A stretch of 64,000 nt of DNA, from NCBI GenBank assembly GCA_963730395.1, contig CAVSSK010000030.1, forward strand, positions 148,932-212,931. Reading direction: 5' to 3'. Within the stretch, counting starts at the first letter, position 1. Each line of letters begins with the position of its first letter. The stretch comes from Bog-473 sp963730395 (GTDB lineage: Bacteria; Actinomycetota; Acidimicrobiia; Acidimicrobiales; RAAP-2). Positions 19,394 through 28,632 of this stretch are shown one piece after another. Position numbers and translations under genes: made by a program. The notes under the pieces are model-generated. The model searched no databases, had not been told where the DNA came from, and worked only from the letters and a program-made list of their open reading frames with translations.

Positions 19394-19525
19394 GGAGATG
19401 TCGCCTTTCGTCTGAGGAGGATCAGTCTCCCATGTCGGCAGGATCGAGGGACGCTTTCGCGGGTTTGTGCTCCAGTTGGCCATCGGGCCGACCCGGGGGC
19501 ATTCGGCGCCGACCCGGTCTCCGGA

Positions 19526-20242
19526 TCAGGGCCCTGACCCTGGGGCGAAGCGGGCCGTGAGGCCGACCACCCGCCAGCCTTCTTTGTGGCCGCGAACGAG
19601 CCGGTAGGTCGTGTCCAGCATGCCCGGAACGACGGCCCAGCCGACCAGGCGTCCGCCGTGCGCGGTCGGGACACGGGTCACGCCGCCCTGCCAGTCCGTC
19701 ACGTGCACCACGCCCGCCGCCGTGGCGGTGGTCCCGGAGAGGGACAGCTTCGTGACCGTGGTCCGGTCCCGGATGGGGCCAGGGGGCCCCACGGTGACGG
19801 CACCGGGCGGCCGCACGCACGCCGTCGCCGTGCCGAGCCGAGCGGCCTTGGCCTCGAAGGCCGTCGTCAGCCGCGCCGCCTCCAGCCCGCCGAACGTGGC
19901 CGCAATCTGTGCCTGCATGAAGGCCTCCATGCCGTGGACGAGGGACGAGTCGAACACGGTGCAGCGGGCCGCCGTCCAGCGCCAGGGCGAGCTGGTGGTG
20001 CTGATGGAGGGCTGCAGCCACGAGCCGGGGCTGGCCAGCGTCCAGCGACCGTGCAGCTGGACCGGGAGGTAGACAGCGTCGTCCGAGACCTGGAGGGCCC
20101 GCGCGACGACCGCCAGGGCGTCCGCCCGAGACGAGCTCGACGGCTCCGAGGCGGAGACGTGGAGCGCCGCGACCGGCGTGAGCGCCCCGGTGAGGAGGGT
20201 GACGGCGACGCCGCGCCGGGCGTACCCGCCGACTCGACGCAT
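19526..20242 (-). CDS. Secreted hypothetical protein
   Basis: 238 residues from the ATG at 20242. The N-terminus (MRRVGGYARRGVAVTLLTGA followed by Ala/Val and an S-A-S-E junction near residue 32) is a Sec-type signal peptide. The mature part has no recognised family; it contains LVHGMEAFMQAQIAATFGGL and the ending GWRVVGLTARFAPGSGP, suggesting an alpha/beta cell-surface or exported protein. It is transcribed divergently from the TauD-family gene across a 51-base gap that holds a perfect palindrome at 20279-20291. Confidence 0.75.
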   Translation of the reverse strand: MRRVGGYARRGVAVTLLTGALTPVAALHVSASEPSSSSRADALAVVARALQVSDDAVYLPVQLHGRWTLASPGSWLQPSISTTSSPWRWTAARCTVFDSSLVHGMEAFMQAQIAATFGGLEAARLTTAFEAKAARLGTATACVRPPGAVTVGPPGPIRDRTTVTKLSLSGTTATAAGVVHVTDWQGGVTRVPTAHGGRLVGWAVVPGMLDTTYRLVRGHKEGWRVVGLTARFAPGSGP

Positions 20243-20278
20243 GGTGACCCCCCGACCCCTCTGTCCAGGACGAACCCT

Positions 20279-20293
20279 CGGTACAGTACCGAC
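20279..20293 (+). promoter_or_regulatory. Palindrome overlapping a leaderless -10 box of the TauD-family gene
   Basis: CGGTAC-A-GTACCG at 20279-20291 is a perfect 6-base inverted repeat around a single base. Inside it, TACAGT at 20282-20287 fits the actinobacterial -10 pattern TAnnnT, and exactly 6 bases separate it from the ATG at 20294, with no ribosome site between. This is the spacing of leaderless transcripts. A regulator bound to the palindrome would block the promoter directly; operator function is inference. Confidence 0.55.
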
Positions 20294-21229
20294 ATGACCA
20301 CGACCGCCGGCGCCACGCCGCGGGCCTTCCGGCTGCCCGGCTACGAGGTGGCGGTGGGCCCCTTCACCCACGTGGCGAGCGAGCGGGACCGGTTGGCCGC
20401 GCTGCGGTGGCGCAGCTTCGACGCCCGCCAGCTCGGCTCGACGGTGGGGGCGGAGATCTCGGGCGTCGACCTCACCGCGGAGCTGACGGGCGAGGTCATC
20501 GGGGAGCTGCGCCAGGCGCTGCACGACTACAAGGTCATCTTCTTCCGGGGCCAGGCGCTGACGCCCCACCAGCACGTCGCCTTCGCACGACGGTTCGGCG
20601 ACCTCGAGATCCACCCCTTCCTGGCCTCGAACACGGGGGAGCCGGAGCTAGTCCGCTTCGAGAAGACGGCGGAAGTCAGTGGCTACGAGAACTCGTGGCA
20701 CCACGACGTCACCTGGCGGAAGACCCCGTCGATGGGGGCCATCCTGCACACGCTCGACGTCCCGGACCACGGCGGGGACACCCTCTTCTCCGACATGTAC
20801 GCCGCCTACGACGCGCTGGACGAGGCGACGAAGGGGGAGATTCAGGGACTCGACGCCGTGCACGACTTCACCCAGACCTTCGGGCACACGATGACGGCGG
20901 AGCAACGTCGGGTGGCGCAGGCGCAGTACCCCCCGGTCCATCACCCGGTGGTCTGCACGCACCCGGCCACGGGGAAGCGCCACCTCTACGTCAACCGCCC
21001 GTTCGTGAGCCACATCGAAGGACTAGGCCGGGAGGCCAGCCTGGAGCTCCTGGACCGTCTGTGCCGCCAGGCCGACGCCCCGGAGCACCAGTGCCGCTTC
21101 ACCTGGTCGAGGGACGCGATCGCGTTCTGGGACAACCGCGCCGTGCAGCACTACGCATCGAGCGACTATTGGCCACAGCGCCGGACGATGGAGCGGGCGT
21201 CGATCATCGGTACCGAGCCCTCCCGCTGA
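20294..21229 (+). CDS. TauD/TfdA-family Fe(II)/2-oxoglutarate dioxygenase
   Basis: 311 residues. The iron-binding facial triad is visible: HxD in SWHHDVTW (about 135-141) and the distal His in NRAVQHYASSDYWPQRRTMERA near the C-terminus, where the Arg that binds 2-oxoglutarate also lies. VIFFRGQALTPHQHVAFARRFG near residue 80 is typical of the family. Members oxidise sulfonates, aryloxyalkanoates or similar small acids; the substrate here is not readable. Transcription is probably leaderless from the -10 box 6 bases upstream. Divergent from a secreted protein gene. Confidence 0.92.
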   Translation: MTTTAGATPRAFRLPGYEVAVGPFTHVASERDRLAALRWRSFDARQLGSTVGAEISGVDLTAELTGEVIGELRQALHDYKVIFFRGQALTPHQHVAFARRFGDLEIHPFLASNTGEPELVRFEKTAEVSGYENSWHHDVTWRKTPSMGAILHTLDVPDHGGDTLFSDMYAAYDALDEATKGEIQGLDAVHDFTQTFGHTMTAEQRRVAQAQYPPVHHPVVCTHPATGKRHLYVNRPFVSHIEGLGREASLELLDRLCRQADAPEHQCRFTWSRDAIAFWDNRAVQHYASSDYWPQRRTMERASIIGTEPSR

Positions 21230-21412
21230 GGGTTGTCGCCTTCGGGGAGTGGCCCGAGCCGGAGCCATCGGTCGACGTGCAACGCTTGACGAGGCTGGGA
21301 ATTCCGGTTCGTCCCTGTCGGAAGGGCTCAGCGTTGGGCCGTCGTCGGGACCTCGTCGCTTCCAGACGTGGATTCGCGTACGCCGGACCCGGAGTACGAC
21401 GGGAGTCGGTCC

Positions 21413-21826
21413 CTATCTCAATGTGCCCGATGACCGGCCATGGTCACGGGTCAAACGAGGTGGGTACACCGGTTGATCCGATGTGGGGTCATCGCGTCGA
21501 ACGACCTTTACGAGGCGCCGGTACGGCACGTTTTGCACGAGGGGGACAGATGCTGCCCCCCTTACCGTTGTGACCTCGTCCGCTGTAGCCGTTTCCGCCC
21601 TCGAGGGCGGATCTCCGATGTGGAGCCGGTCCCAGAGGAACCAACGGAGGCGGTTGCCCCGACTGCGGTCATCTCGCACCCAGTGTTCAACGGTGACCTC
21701 ATAGTGGAACTCGACCACTGGCTCGTCGGTACGGCTGGAGATCAGCCGATCCGCGCTCAGGTCGAGCGAGAGAATGGCGTCGTCCGGTTCACGCTCAAAG
21801 GTGGGCTTCGACCTGGCACGTTCCAT
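21413..21826 (-). CDS. Hypothetical protein
   Basis: 137 residues from the ATG at 21826, chosen for the GAGGAG site 6 bases before it; longer in-frame starts upstream would extend through non-protein-like sequence. The protein is charged, with EFHYEVTVEHWVRDD and RLRWFLWDRLHIGDPPSR, and has no signal peptide or membrane segment. No family recognised. The roughly 180 bases between it and the TauD-family gene hold nothing I can identify. Confidence 0.55.
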   Translation of the reverse strand: MERARSKPTFEREPDDAILSLDLSADRLISSRTDEPVVEFHYEVTVEHWVRDDRSRGNRLRWFLWDRLHIGDPPSRAETATADEVTTVRGAASVPLVQNVPYRRLVKVVRRDDPTSDQPVYPPRLTRDHGRSSGTLR

Positions 21827-22067
21827 AGTCAGCTCCTCGTCAAGCCCCCCTCGTTGGTCTCGGCGGATTTCTCCGTCCGCTTGAGTGGCGTGTGTCACCG
21901 AGGCGCCTGCGACCCGGTGCAGGGATGGCGCTGATCCCCAGAATGATGATTGCCCCTGGAGGTTGCTCTCAGGGGGATGGTCCGGCGCCGTCGTCCAGCC
22001 GTCCGGGAGGACATCGGTGTCGTACTCGACCGGTGCGGCGACAACGGCGTCGGGGCCAAGCGTTTGC

Positions 22068-22079
22068 CATGATTGCCTC
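22068..22079 (+). promoter_or_regulatory. Probable leaderless -10 box
   Basis: CATGAT at 22068-22073 followed by 6 bases and the GTG at 22080. No Shine-Dalgarno sequence exists before that GTG, and the spacing equals that of four other genes in the window. Confidence 0.45.
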
Positions 22080-22469
22080 GTGGAGCAGCGCATCAGTCTG
22101 GTCACCCTGGGGGTCCTCGATCTCGCACGAGCCCGAGCCTTCTACGAGGCCCTCGGCTGGTCGGATGCACAGCAACCCGATGACGAAGTGTGCTTCTTCC
22201 AAGCCGGTGGGATGGTCTTCGGGTTGTGGACTGCTCTCGGCGGCCACGGCGCTCCGGGGATCGAGCTGGCTCACAACGTGCGCTCGCCCGAAGAAGTGAC
22301 CGAGGTGCTGAAAGAAGCCGAACATGCTGGAGGTTCGATCGTCCGGCACGCTGCCGTAGCCGACTGGGGAGGGACGACGGGTGCGTTCTCCGACCCTGAC
22401 GGGTACGTCTGGGAAGTGGCGCACAACCCGGGGTGGACGCTCGATCCCGGGGGAGCAGTCCACATCTGA
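22080..22469 (+). CDS. VOC (glyoxalase/bleomycin-resistance fold) protein
   Basis: 129 residues from a GTG. The paired beta-alpha-beta-beta-beta modules of the VOC superfamily are visible: LGVLDLARARAFYEALGW at the N-terminus and the closing GAFSDPDGYVWEVAHNPG, whose Glu is a usual metal ligand. Such proteins are small metal-dependent isomerases, dioxygenases or drug-binding proteins; the substrate cannot be assigned. It is the first of several stand-alone VOC and DHFR-like genes in this stretch. Confidence 0.88.
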   Translation: MEQRISLVTLGVLDLARARAFYEALGWSDAQQPDDEVCFFQAGGMVFGLWTALGGHGAPGIELAHNVRSPEEVTEVLKEAEHAGGSIVRHAAVADWGGTTGAFSDPDGYVWEVAHNPGWTLDPGGAVHI

Positions 22470-22781
22470 AGCGTCGCCATTCCGTGGCTTCGTGTGCGAC
22501 CCGGGCCCGGCGAATTGCGAGGCCCCGAAAGGACGGCGAAGGGGGGCGGGGCGATGGGTCGCGGAGTTCCGTGCTGGCAGAGGTCAAGCCGGCCGGGCAG
22601 CCTCGGATCCCTGACCTCGATCCCGCCCCGGGGTGTGTTCGTGCACGACTCGCGGTGGGGATCGGGCGCTCCCTTGCCTGCTGAGAATTCTTCTCGGACC
22701 TGTCGATTCGGGGAGGGGCCGTTCGTGTAGTGGGTGACAGCCCGGCACGAGGTCCGGCTGACGACCAAGGAGGGCAGGGAG
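22470..22781. other. Intergenic region (312 bases)
   Basis: No credible gene. An inverted repeat GAGAA-TTC-TTCTC lies at 22683-22695, about 90 bases before the DHFR-like start, and could be an operator or a weak hairpin. Confidence 0.35.
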
Positions 22782-23345
22782 ATGGGAAAGATCGTGGTCA
22801 CCGAGTTCGTCTCGCTCGACGGGGTTATCGAAGAGCCCCGGTGGACGTTCGACTTCGACCGAGCTGCCGAGGGGGACAAGTTCAAGTACGACGAATTGTT
22901 CGACGCCCAGGCCCTTCTGCTCGGGCGCGTGACCTACGAGGGGTTCGCCGCCGCCTGGCCCGGCATGGGGCACGACGAGTTCGGGCAACGCATGAACGAG
23001 ATCGAGAAGTACGTGGTTTCGTCGACGCTGGCCGACGGGGATGCAACATGGGGTAAGACGTCCGTGCTGCGAGGCGACGTAGTGGACGAGATCAGTCGGC
23101 TGAAGCGGCAGGTTGGCGGGAACCTACTGGTGGAGGGAAGTGCGCAACTTGTGCAGACCCTGGTTGCACACGACCTGGTGGACGAGTATCGCCTGATGAT
23201 CTTCCCGATCGTCCTCGGCGCGGGCAAGCGCATGTTCCCGCCCTCCATGCCGCAACCGTCGACCCTGATGCTCACGAACTCGCAGGCGGTCGGGTCGGGT
23301 GTGCTGCTCTTGAACCTCTCGGCCGGCTCCGACCCCGCTCGGTAG
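22782..23345 (+). CDS. Dihydrofolate reductase-like (RibD C-terminal) protein 1
   Basis: 187 residues, AGGGAG ribosome site upstream. It has the hallmarks of the RibD_C/DHFR-like fold: VTEFVSLDGVIEEP at the start, LLLGRVTYEGFAAAWP in the middle and the NADPH-binding GGNLLVEGSAQLVQTLVAHDLVDEYRL near the end, closing with PIVLGAGKRMFP. These stand-alone proteins are probably NADPH-dependent reductases of unknown substrate rather than folate enzymes. A second family member follows 34 bases downstream. Confidence 0.9.
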   Translation: MGKIVVTEFVSLDGVIEEPRWTFDFDRAAEGDKFKYDELFDAQALLLGRVTYEGFAAAWPGMGHDEFGQRMNEIEKYVVSSTLADGDATWGKTSVLRGDVVDEISRLKRQVGGNLLVEGSAQLVQTLVAHDLVDEYRLMIFPIVLGAGKRMFPPSMPQPSTLMLTNSQAVGSGVLLLNLSAGSDPAR

Positions 23346-23379
23346 CCCGGGCACCCACGAGATCAAGGAGGTTCGCACC

Positions 23380-23979
23380 ATGTCCAGATCAGTGCTCTAC
23401 ATGTCGATGTCGCTTGACGGGTACATCGCCGGCCCCAACGACCAACCTGACAACCCGGGCGGCGACGACTTCATGCGGCTGCACGAGTGGTATGGGTTTG
23501 TCTCCGACCCCGGACCGGGTGCGGAGTCCGTTGATCCGTCGGGGACGGGCACACAGTTTCTCGACGAAATCAGAATGACCGGAGCGGTCTTCGCCGGCCG
23601 CAATACCGTGGAACAGGTCGATCACTGGGGCGGTGACCACCATGACGGCGTCCCGATCTTCGTGCCCAGTCACCGGCCGCCGGCACCGTCGGTGGCGAAG
23701 TATCCATTGGTGACGTATGTGACGGACGGGATCGCTGCCGCGATGGCACAGGCGAAGTCCGCCGCTGGTGACCGCAACGTGCTCGTCCATGGCGCCTATA
23801 CGGCACAGGCGGCGCTGGCGGCGGGTGTGCTCGACGAGCTGCAGATTCACCAAGTCCCGGTCTTGTTCGGTGGCGGGCGCCGCCTGTTCGAGATGTTGCC
23901 GGCAAGGGTCGAGTTGGAGATCGCTCGAGTGATCGACACCCCGGAGGCCACGCACATCCGCTATCGCGTCGTCCCGTAG
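23380..23979 (+). CDS. Dihydrofolate reductase-like (RibD C-terminal) protein 2
   Basis: 199 residues with a GGAGG site. Same fold as the preceding protein but clearly diverged: YMSMSLDGYIAGPNDQPDNP at the start, FAGRNTVEQVDHWGGDHHDG in the middle, LVHGAYTAQAALAAGVLDEL for the cofactor-binding turn and QVPVLFGGGRRLFE near the end. The longer middle insertion distinguishes the HxxD-type subfamily. Probably an NADPH reductase; tandem arrangement suggests an old duplication or shared regulation. Confidence 0.9.
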   Translation: MSRSVLYMSMSLDGYIAGPNDQPDNPGGDDFMRLHEWYGFVSDPGPGAESVDPSGTGTQFLDEIRMTGAVFAGRNTVEQVDHWGGDHHDGVPIFVPSHRPPAPSVAKYPLVTYVTDGIAAAMAQAKSAAGDRNVLVHGAYTAQAALAAGVLDELQIHQVPVLFGGGRRLFEMLPARVELEIARVIDTPEATHIRYRVVP

Positions 23980-24089
23980 GTCGGGTGACGCGAGGAGCGC
24001 CGGGGGCCCGATCTGGCAAAGCGTCCTCGAGGCGGGTGTCATGGGACACCCCCACCACCTCGCTGGACGGAGGTGCCAGACTCGAATGT

Positions 24090-24503
24090 GTGCCGTCGAT
24101 CTCCGGCCGTGTCGAGGTCAATCTGACCGTCCGTGACCCCGCGAGGAGTGCAGCTTGGTATTCAGAGCTGTTGGGCTTGGAGGAGATATACGACTTCGTC
24201 GGTGTGGACGGTCGGATGCGCTACGTGGCTCTCGTTGAGCCGAAGAGTCAGCTCGTCATCTGCCTAATCGGTCACCAGGAGAATTCGGGGGAACGCTTCA
24301 GTGAGTTCCATACGGGCCTCGATCACCTGGAGTTCTTGGTGGATCGCCGAGAAGACCTCAATGAGTGGGGAGACAGGTTGAACCGGCTCGGTATCCCTCA
24401 CTCGGGCGTAAAGGAGCCCGCATACACCCGAAACGCCATGCTGACCTTCCGTGACCCCGACAACATCCAGCTCGAGTTCTTCTGGAGGGCGTCAGCGGAA
24501 TAG
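24090..24503 (+). CDS. VOC family protein
   Basis: 137 residues from a GTG at 24090 (VPSISGRVEVNLTVRDP). It carries the VOC layout: VNLTVRDPARSAAWYSELLG, a central GLDHLEFLVDRREDLNEW and the closing LTFRDPDNIQLEFFW with the metal-ligand Glu. A GGAGGT lies 15 bases upstream, too far to be a normal ribosome site, so the start is uncertain. Function not assignable beyond the fold; glyoxalase-type or resistance roles are common. Confidence 0.85.
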   Translation: MPSISGRVEVNLTVRDPARSAAWYSELLGLEEIYDFVGVDGRMRYVALVEPKSQLVICLIGHQENSGERFSEFHTGLDHLEFLVDRREDLNEWGDRLNRLGIPHSGVKEPAYTRNAMLTFRDPDNIQLEFFWRASAE

Positions 24504-24755
24504 GGTCGGTCACCGGTAACAGCTTCTTACTGTCGGTCACCCGCGTCTCCTCCACCAAGCCCACACAGTGAGGTCGTCGGTGAATCGCGCATGTGATCGT
24601 GCCCCGGCCACCCTTGTGTCAGGGCTACCACTGACCTCCTTGAGCCGACCTCCCGCCACTGGTTGGCGGACTGCGTCGGACCGTCACCTTCACTGGTTGC
24701 TCCGCACGGCGTGGCTGGGCCGATCTCCAAGGATGTGCGTAGCGAGCCGGAGTGC

Positions 24756-25547
24756 CTACATCTTCCAGCGGCGAAACCCGCCCTCGGAATTCAGGACTTG
24801 GCCGGTGATCCAGGCGCTCTCGTCGGACACGAGCCACGTCACCAGGCGAGAGACGTCATCGGGAGATCCCCAACGACCCGCCGGGAGTGCGTGTCGGACC
24901 TGACGAGAGAGCTCGGGATCGGCCCATCCCGTATCTGTGGGTCCGGGATTCACTGCGTTCACGGTGATGCCGCGGTCAATCAGGGCGTCAGCCAAGGTGA
25001 GCGTCATCTGATGAACCGCCCCCTTGCTGACCGCGTAGGGAATCTCTCGAGCCATCGGGGCGAGGTGTTGGCCCGAAGTGAAGAGGACCACTCTGCCCCC
25101 ACCTCGTCGATCGTCGTGCTGGGCCGCGAACGCTTGAGCGAGCAACACACAGGCGCGGGCGTTGACGGCCCAGCTCAGGTCCAGCTCCTCGACGGTCACT
25201 TCGCCAAGCGTCTGGCTGCCTGAGCTCGTGGCATGGTTGGCCACGACCACGTCGACGTGGCCAAAGAGCTCGACTGCTTCCTCCACGACTGTTGCCGGTG
25301 TGCCCGGAAGGGCGAAGTCGGCTTCTACGTGCGCAAGGCGACCTCCAAATTGTCGGAGCGCCTCGATCACGCCCGGCATGCCCACTGCATCACGTCCCCA
25401 TGGCCGTGCTGCGTCGTGTGCCGTCCACGATTGGATCAGCACCGTCATCCCCGCTGCGAGCAGGTCCCGGGCAATGGCAAATCCGATGCCGGCACGCCGA
25501 CTGACTCCGGTCACGATGGCGACCCGGCCAACCATCGAGGTGGTCAT
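24756..25547 (-). CDS. Short-chain dehydrogenase/reductase (SDR)
   Basis: 263 residues. The N-terminal cofactor loop is VTGVSRRAGIGFAIA, an extended variant of TGxxxGIG; VVVANHA replaces the usual NNAG, as in the atypical subfamily found in Streptomyces. The catalytic YAVSK lies near residue 170, and the C-terminus ends WITGQVLNSEGGFRRWKM, typical of classical SDRs. NAD(P)-dependent oxidoreductase of unknown substrate. The start has no ribosome site but a clear leaderless promoter. Confidence 0.92.
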   Translation of the reverse strand: MTTSMVGRVAIVTGVSRRAGIGFAIARDLLAAGMTVLIQSWTAHDAARPWGRDAVGMPGVIEALRQFGGRLAHVEADFALPGTPATVVEEAVELFGHVDVVVANHATSSGSQTLGEVTVEELDLSWAVNARACVLLAQAFAAQHDDRRGGGRVVLFTSGQHLAPMAREIPYAVSKGAVHQMTLTLADALIDRGITVNAVNPGPTDTGWADPELSRQVRHALPAGRWGSPDDVSRLVTWLVSDESAWITGQVLNSEGGFRRWKM

Positions 25548-25559
25548 CCCTCAATCATA
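25548..25559 (-). promoter_or_regulatory. Leaderless promoter of the SDR gene
   Basis: On the minus strand TATGAT (25559-25554) is followed by six bases and then the ATG at 25547. A 5/6 match to TATAAT at the exact leaderless spacing, with no usable Shine-Dalgarno distance, makes a leaderless mRNA likely. Confidence 0.6.
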
Positions 25560-25640
25560 AGAAGGCATCGCCCGACGAGGCGATGCTGCATGCCCGCGAC
25601 AAGACCACCTCGACGCGATCGGGTGCGGGGCTGACACGCC

Positions 25641-27119
25641 CTAGTGCGGCGAGGAGCGCTCTGCTCGGACTTGGGCGGCCGCGTGGCGGCCGGCGCGTCG
25701 GCCGAAGAACGAACCGTCGCCGAGGCTGATGCCGCTGGCGTAGTGGTGGGCCGCCAGGCTGGCGGCGGTCCGGCCGACGGCGTAGAGACCCGAGATGCGA
25801 TGACCCGCGCTGTCGAGGGCGGCGCCGTCGGGGTCGGTGATCAGGCCGCCGAGCGTGAAGGTCGCATAGATGGCGCCGTGGTCGACGCGCAGGTCGATGG
25901 CGCCGATGCCGCTCGCCGGCGGCACGCCGATGGGCTGCAGGTAGGGCGCGCGCTTGTGGAATGCCGGGTCGTCCCCGCGGGCTGCGGCCTCGTTGTACTC
26001 GCGCACCGTGCGCGCCAGCGCATCGGGCGGAACGTCGAGGTCGGCGGCCAGTTCCTCCGGGGTGGCTGCGGCGTAGCGCGACGCGGAGTCCGAGGATGTT
26101 CGGCTCGTGGATCACGTCGTCGGTGATCATGTAGACGAAGCCGTCGTGGTCGCGGAGGGCGTGGATCCCGATGCGACCGGTGTAGGCGTCCTCGTTGATG
26201 AACCGCTCGCCGTGGCGATTGACGAGGATTCCCCGTGCGAGACGGTGAGGCGGCCCGAGCGGCAGCGCGCACTCGAAGGCGTCGAGCCGGGTCGTCACCG
26301 CGCCGGCGCCGACACCCATGCGGATCCCGCGCCCGTCGTCGGTCGGGGTGCCGATCCGCCAGGCAGCGTCCGGGACGTGGGCCAGTGGGCAATGCTCGGC
26401 GACCATCGCCTCGTTGTGGATGAACCCGCCGGTCGCCAGGATCACCCCGCCACGGGTCCCGGATGGCGCGGGGCCCGTCGTCGGTCCGTACGCGCAGGCC
26501 GACCACGTCCCCGCCGTCGACGACCAGCGCCTCGGCGCGGGCGTCGGCCATCACGCGAGCGCCGCTGGACGTCACGGCGGCACCGAGGCGCTCCATGAGG
26601 AAGCCGCCGGCGGAGTCGATGTAGCGCGGCTTGTGACCGCGCGGCGCCGGGGCCGAGATCTCGTCGAACGGGTAAGCGTCCTCACCGCCACTGAAGAGCA
26701 GGCCAGCGTCATCGGCCGATTCACGGTTCGGCTCGTCGCAGAACGCCGCCCGGAACGGGACGCCGATCGAGACCAACCAGTCGAAGTGGTCCGGCGAACC
26801 CTCGCAGTAGGCGTCCACGCGATCGTCGTCCACGCCGGGCCCGAGGGCGGCCCGGAGGAACGCCGCCATGTTCTCCGGCGAGTCCTGGAAGCCGCAGGCA
26901 TTCTGGAGGGCCGTGCCGCCTCCCAGGTAGATGAGACCACCGGAGTTGGCCGACGTCCCACCGGGTCCCGCTGCCTCGTTCGACGGCCAGCACGTCCGCT
27001 CCTGCCTGGCGCGCCGCCACAACCGCAGACGTGCCCGCGGCGCCCAGGCCCACCACGACCACGTCGACCGTCTCGTCGAAGCGAACCTCGTCGACCACGA
27101 GTGCCGGGATCGGCTCCAT
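25641..27119 (-). CDS. FAD-dependent oxidoreductase (fumarate reductase/ketosteroid dehydrogenase type), three frameshifts
   Basis: About 491 residues after removing three single-base insertions (near 26085, 26457 and 26978). The N-terminal FAD motif is VVVVGLGAAGTSAVVAARQAG; the corrected reading continues VERAAGPGGTSANSGGLIYL, then GGVILATGGFIHN, and ends GLYAVGRTAASLAAHHYASG with the second FAD contact. This is the FAD_binding_2 family, which reduces or desaturates carbonyl-conjugated bonds in acids or steroids. The ATG at 27119 has GGAGGG 4 bases before it. All three breaks shift in the same direction and leave conserved protein on both sides. Confidence 0.85.
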
Positions 27120-27225
27120 CACCCTCCTCGGGTCAGGCTGCAACGGCGGACCGCGTGATTGTGTCTTCGCATCCTTGGCCTGCACCCCCTGAAGGTGACG
27201 ACGACCGCGGCGAGGCTGAGCGGTG

Positions 27226-27519
27226 TCAGGAGACCCTTTCGTAGAACGTCTGCGTGACACCCTCATCCAGGACAGCCAGGACCTTTTCAAGGTGTCCACT
27301 GGCAAGTATCAACTCGCCGAATGCGGTGTCATGGGCCTGTCGGGACGCCCACGTCTGTATGAATACGAATGATTGCGGATCGGACTGGTCGCGCAGGATG
27401 TCGAACGACTCACAGCCGTCAGCAGCAATCATGCGTCTTCGACCTTCGGTCTGCAGGTCGAGAAGTGTCTCCTCGTGACCCGATGCGGCATGAAACCGCG
27501 TCACAGAAGTGATGCTCAT
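27226..27519 (-). CDS. Antibiotic biosynthesis monooxygenase (ABM) domain protein
   Basis: 97 residues, the normal length of a single ABM domain. Landmarks are VTRFHAASGHEETLLDLQ, ILRDQSDPQSFVFIQTWAS and the C-terminal FYERV. ABM proteins form dimeric alpha/beta barrels that act as cofactor-free monooxygenases, haem-degrading enzymes or unknown small-molecule handlers. AGGAAG lies about 10 bases before the ATG. It precedes the FAD oxidoreductase by 106 bases on the same strand, so cotranscription is possible. Confidence 0.88.
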   Translation of the reverse strand: MSITSVTRFHAASGHEETLLDLQTEGRRRMIAADGCESFDILRDQSDPQSFVFIQTWASRQAHDTAFGELILASGHLEKVLAVLDEGVTQTFYERVS

Positions 27520-27841
27520 GGTGGTGCCCGGCTTCCTCTGGTGGACTCATCAGCACGGTAGTCCAGCATCGTGGTGAGGTGAGCGGCGATGTCCGATTCA
27601 GTCGAGGTTCACATGGTGTCGAGCTCGCCAGACAGGAAGGAATTGCCGTATCGTGACGCGCCTGTCTTTGTCAGGATCGTCAGAGCACCGGGTGGATCGA
27701 CCTCGCATGGCGGAGAGTGCCGAGCAGCGTTGGCTCCTCGTGATGGATGACATCGGCGACCCTCCGGCAAGGCCTGGCAGACCGGCCTTGAGCCGGCCCG
27801 CGACACCTGACAACTCCGTCACGACCTAAGGAGTACGAGTC
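27520..27841. other. Divergent intergenic region (322 bases)
   Basis: Lies between the leftward ABM gene and the rightward SDR gene. Short ORFs here have no ribosome sites and no protein-like composition. I see no convincing promoter hexamers, hairpin or repeat. Confidence 0.4.
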
Positions 27842-28528
27842 ATGACCGTAACGCTCATCACCGGAGCCAACAAGGGACTCGGCTACGAGACTGCCCGCCA
27901 ACTGATCGAGCAGGGGCACACCGTCTACATGGGGGCGCGCAGCATCGAGCGTGGGGAGGCGGCAGCGTCCGCGCTCGGCGGCCAGTTCGTGCAGCTCGAC
28001 GTGACTGACGACGCGTCAGTCGGGACCGCCCTAAATGTCATCGCCGAACGTGAGGGGCACCTGGACGTCCTCGTGAACAACGCCGGTATCAGTACGACGG
28101 CAGACGTCAGTGGCCCCGTCGCGCTCAAGGTGTTCGACACCAATGCGATCGGACTCATCCGTGTGACCCAGGCCGCACTTCCGCTGCTGGAGAAGTCCGA
28201 GAATCCGGTCGTGGTCAACGTCTCGAGCGCCCTCGGCTCGTTCTGGGCCGTCACCAATCCAGAGCGGCGACAATTTCACTATCCCTCCATTGTCTACGGC
28301 TCGAGCAAGGCCGCCGTCTCGATGCTCACTGTGCAATACGCCAAGGCTCTGCCCGGGATCAAGTTCAATGCGGTCGAGCCCGGGTTCACCGCTACCGACC
28401 TCACTCCCTTCAGCGGGGCCGGGCAGCCGGTCGAGAAGGGCGCTGAGGTCATCGTGCGCATGGCGACCATCGGCAAGGACGGCCCCACCGGCACCTTCGA
28501 GGAGGACGCGGGCGAGCTCGCCTGGTGA
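27842..28528 (+). CDS. Short-chain dehydrogenase/reductase (SDR)
   Basis: 228 residues with AAGGAG 7 bases before the ATG. Cofactor motif TGANKGLG (about 7-14), NNAG (about 79-82), catalytic Ser in NVSSALG and YGSSK (about 157-161) are all present. The compact length and the GANKGLGYETARQL opening match carbonyl reductase-like SDRs of actinobacteria that reduce ketones or aldehydes. Monocistronic as far as visible. Confidence 0.93.
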   Translation: MTVTLITGANKGLGYETARQLIEQGHTVYMGARSIERGEAAASALGGQFVQLDVTDDASVGTALNVIAEREGHLDVLVNNAGISTTADVSGPVALKVFDTNAIGLIRVTQAALPLLEKSENPVVVNVSSALGSFWAVTNPERRQFHYPSIVYGSSKAAVSMLTVQYAKALPGIKFNAVEPGFTATDLTPFSGAGQPVEKGAEVIVRMATIGKDGPTGTFEEDAGELAW

Positions 28529-28632
28529 CACTGCGGCGCAGCCGTGCCGCTTGATCATCCCACCGTTTCGGCGGTAGCTACTGGCCGGCAACCAAAGCCC
28601 AGTTCCTTCGCCAGCCCGGACTGCTGGGACGT

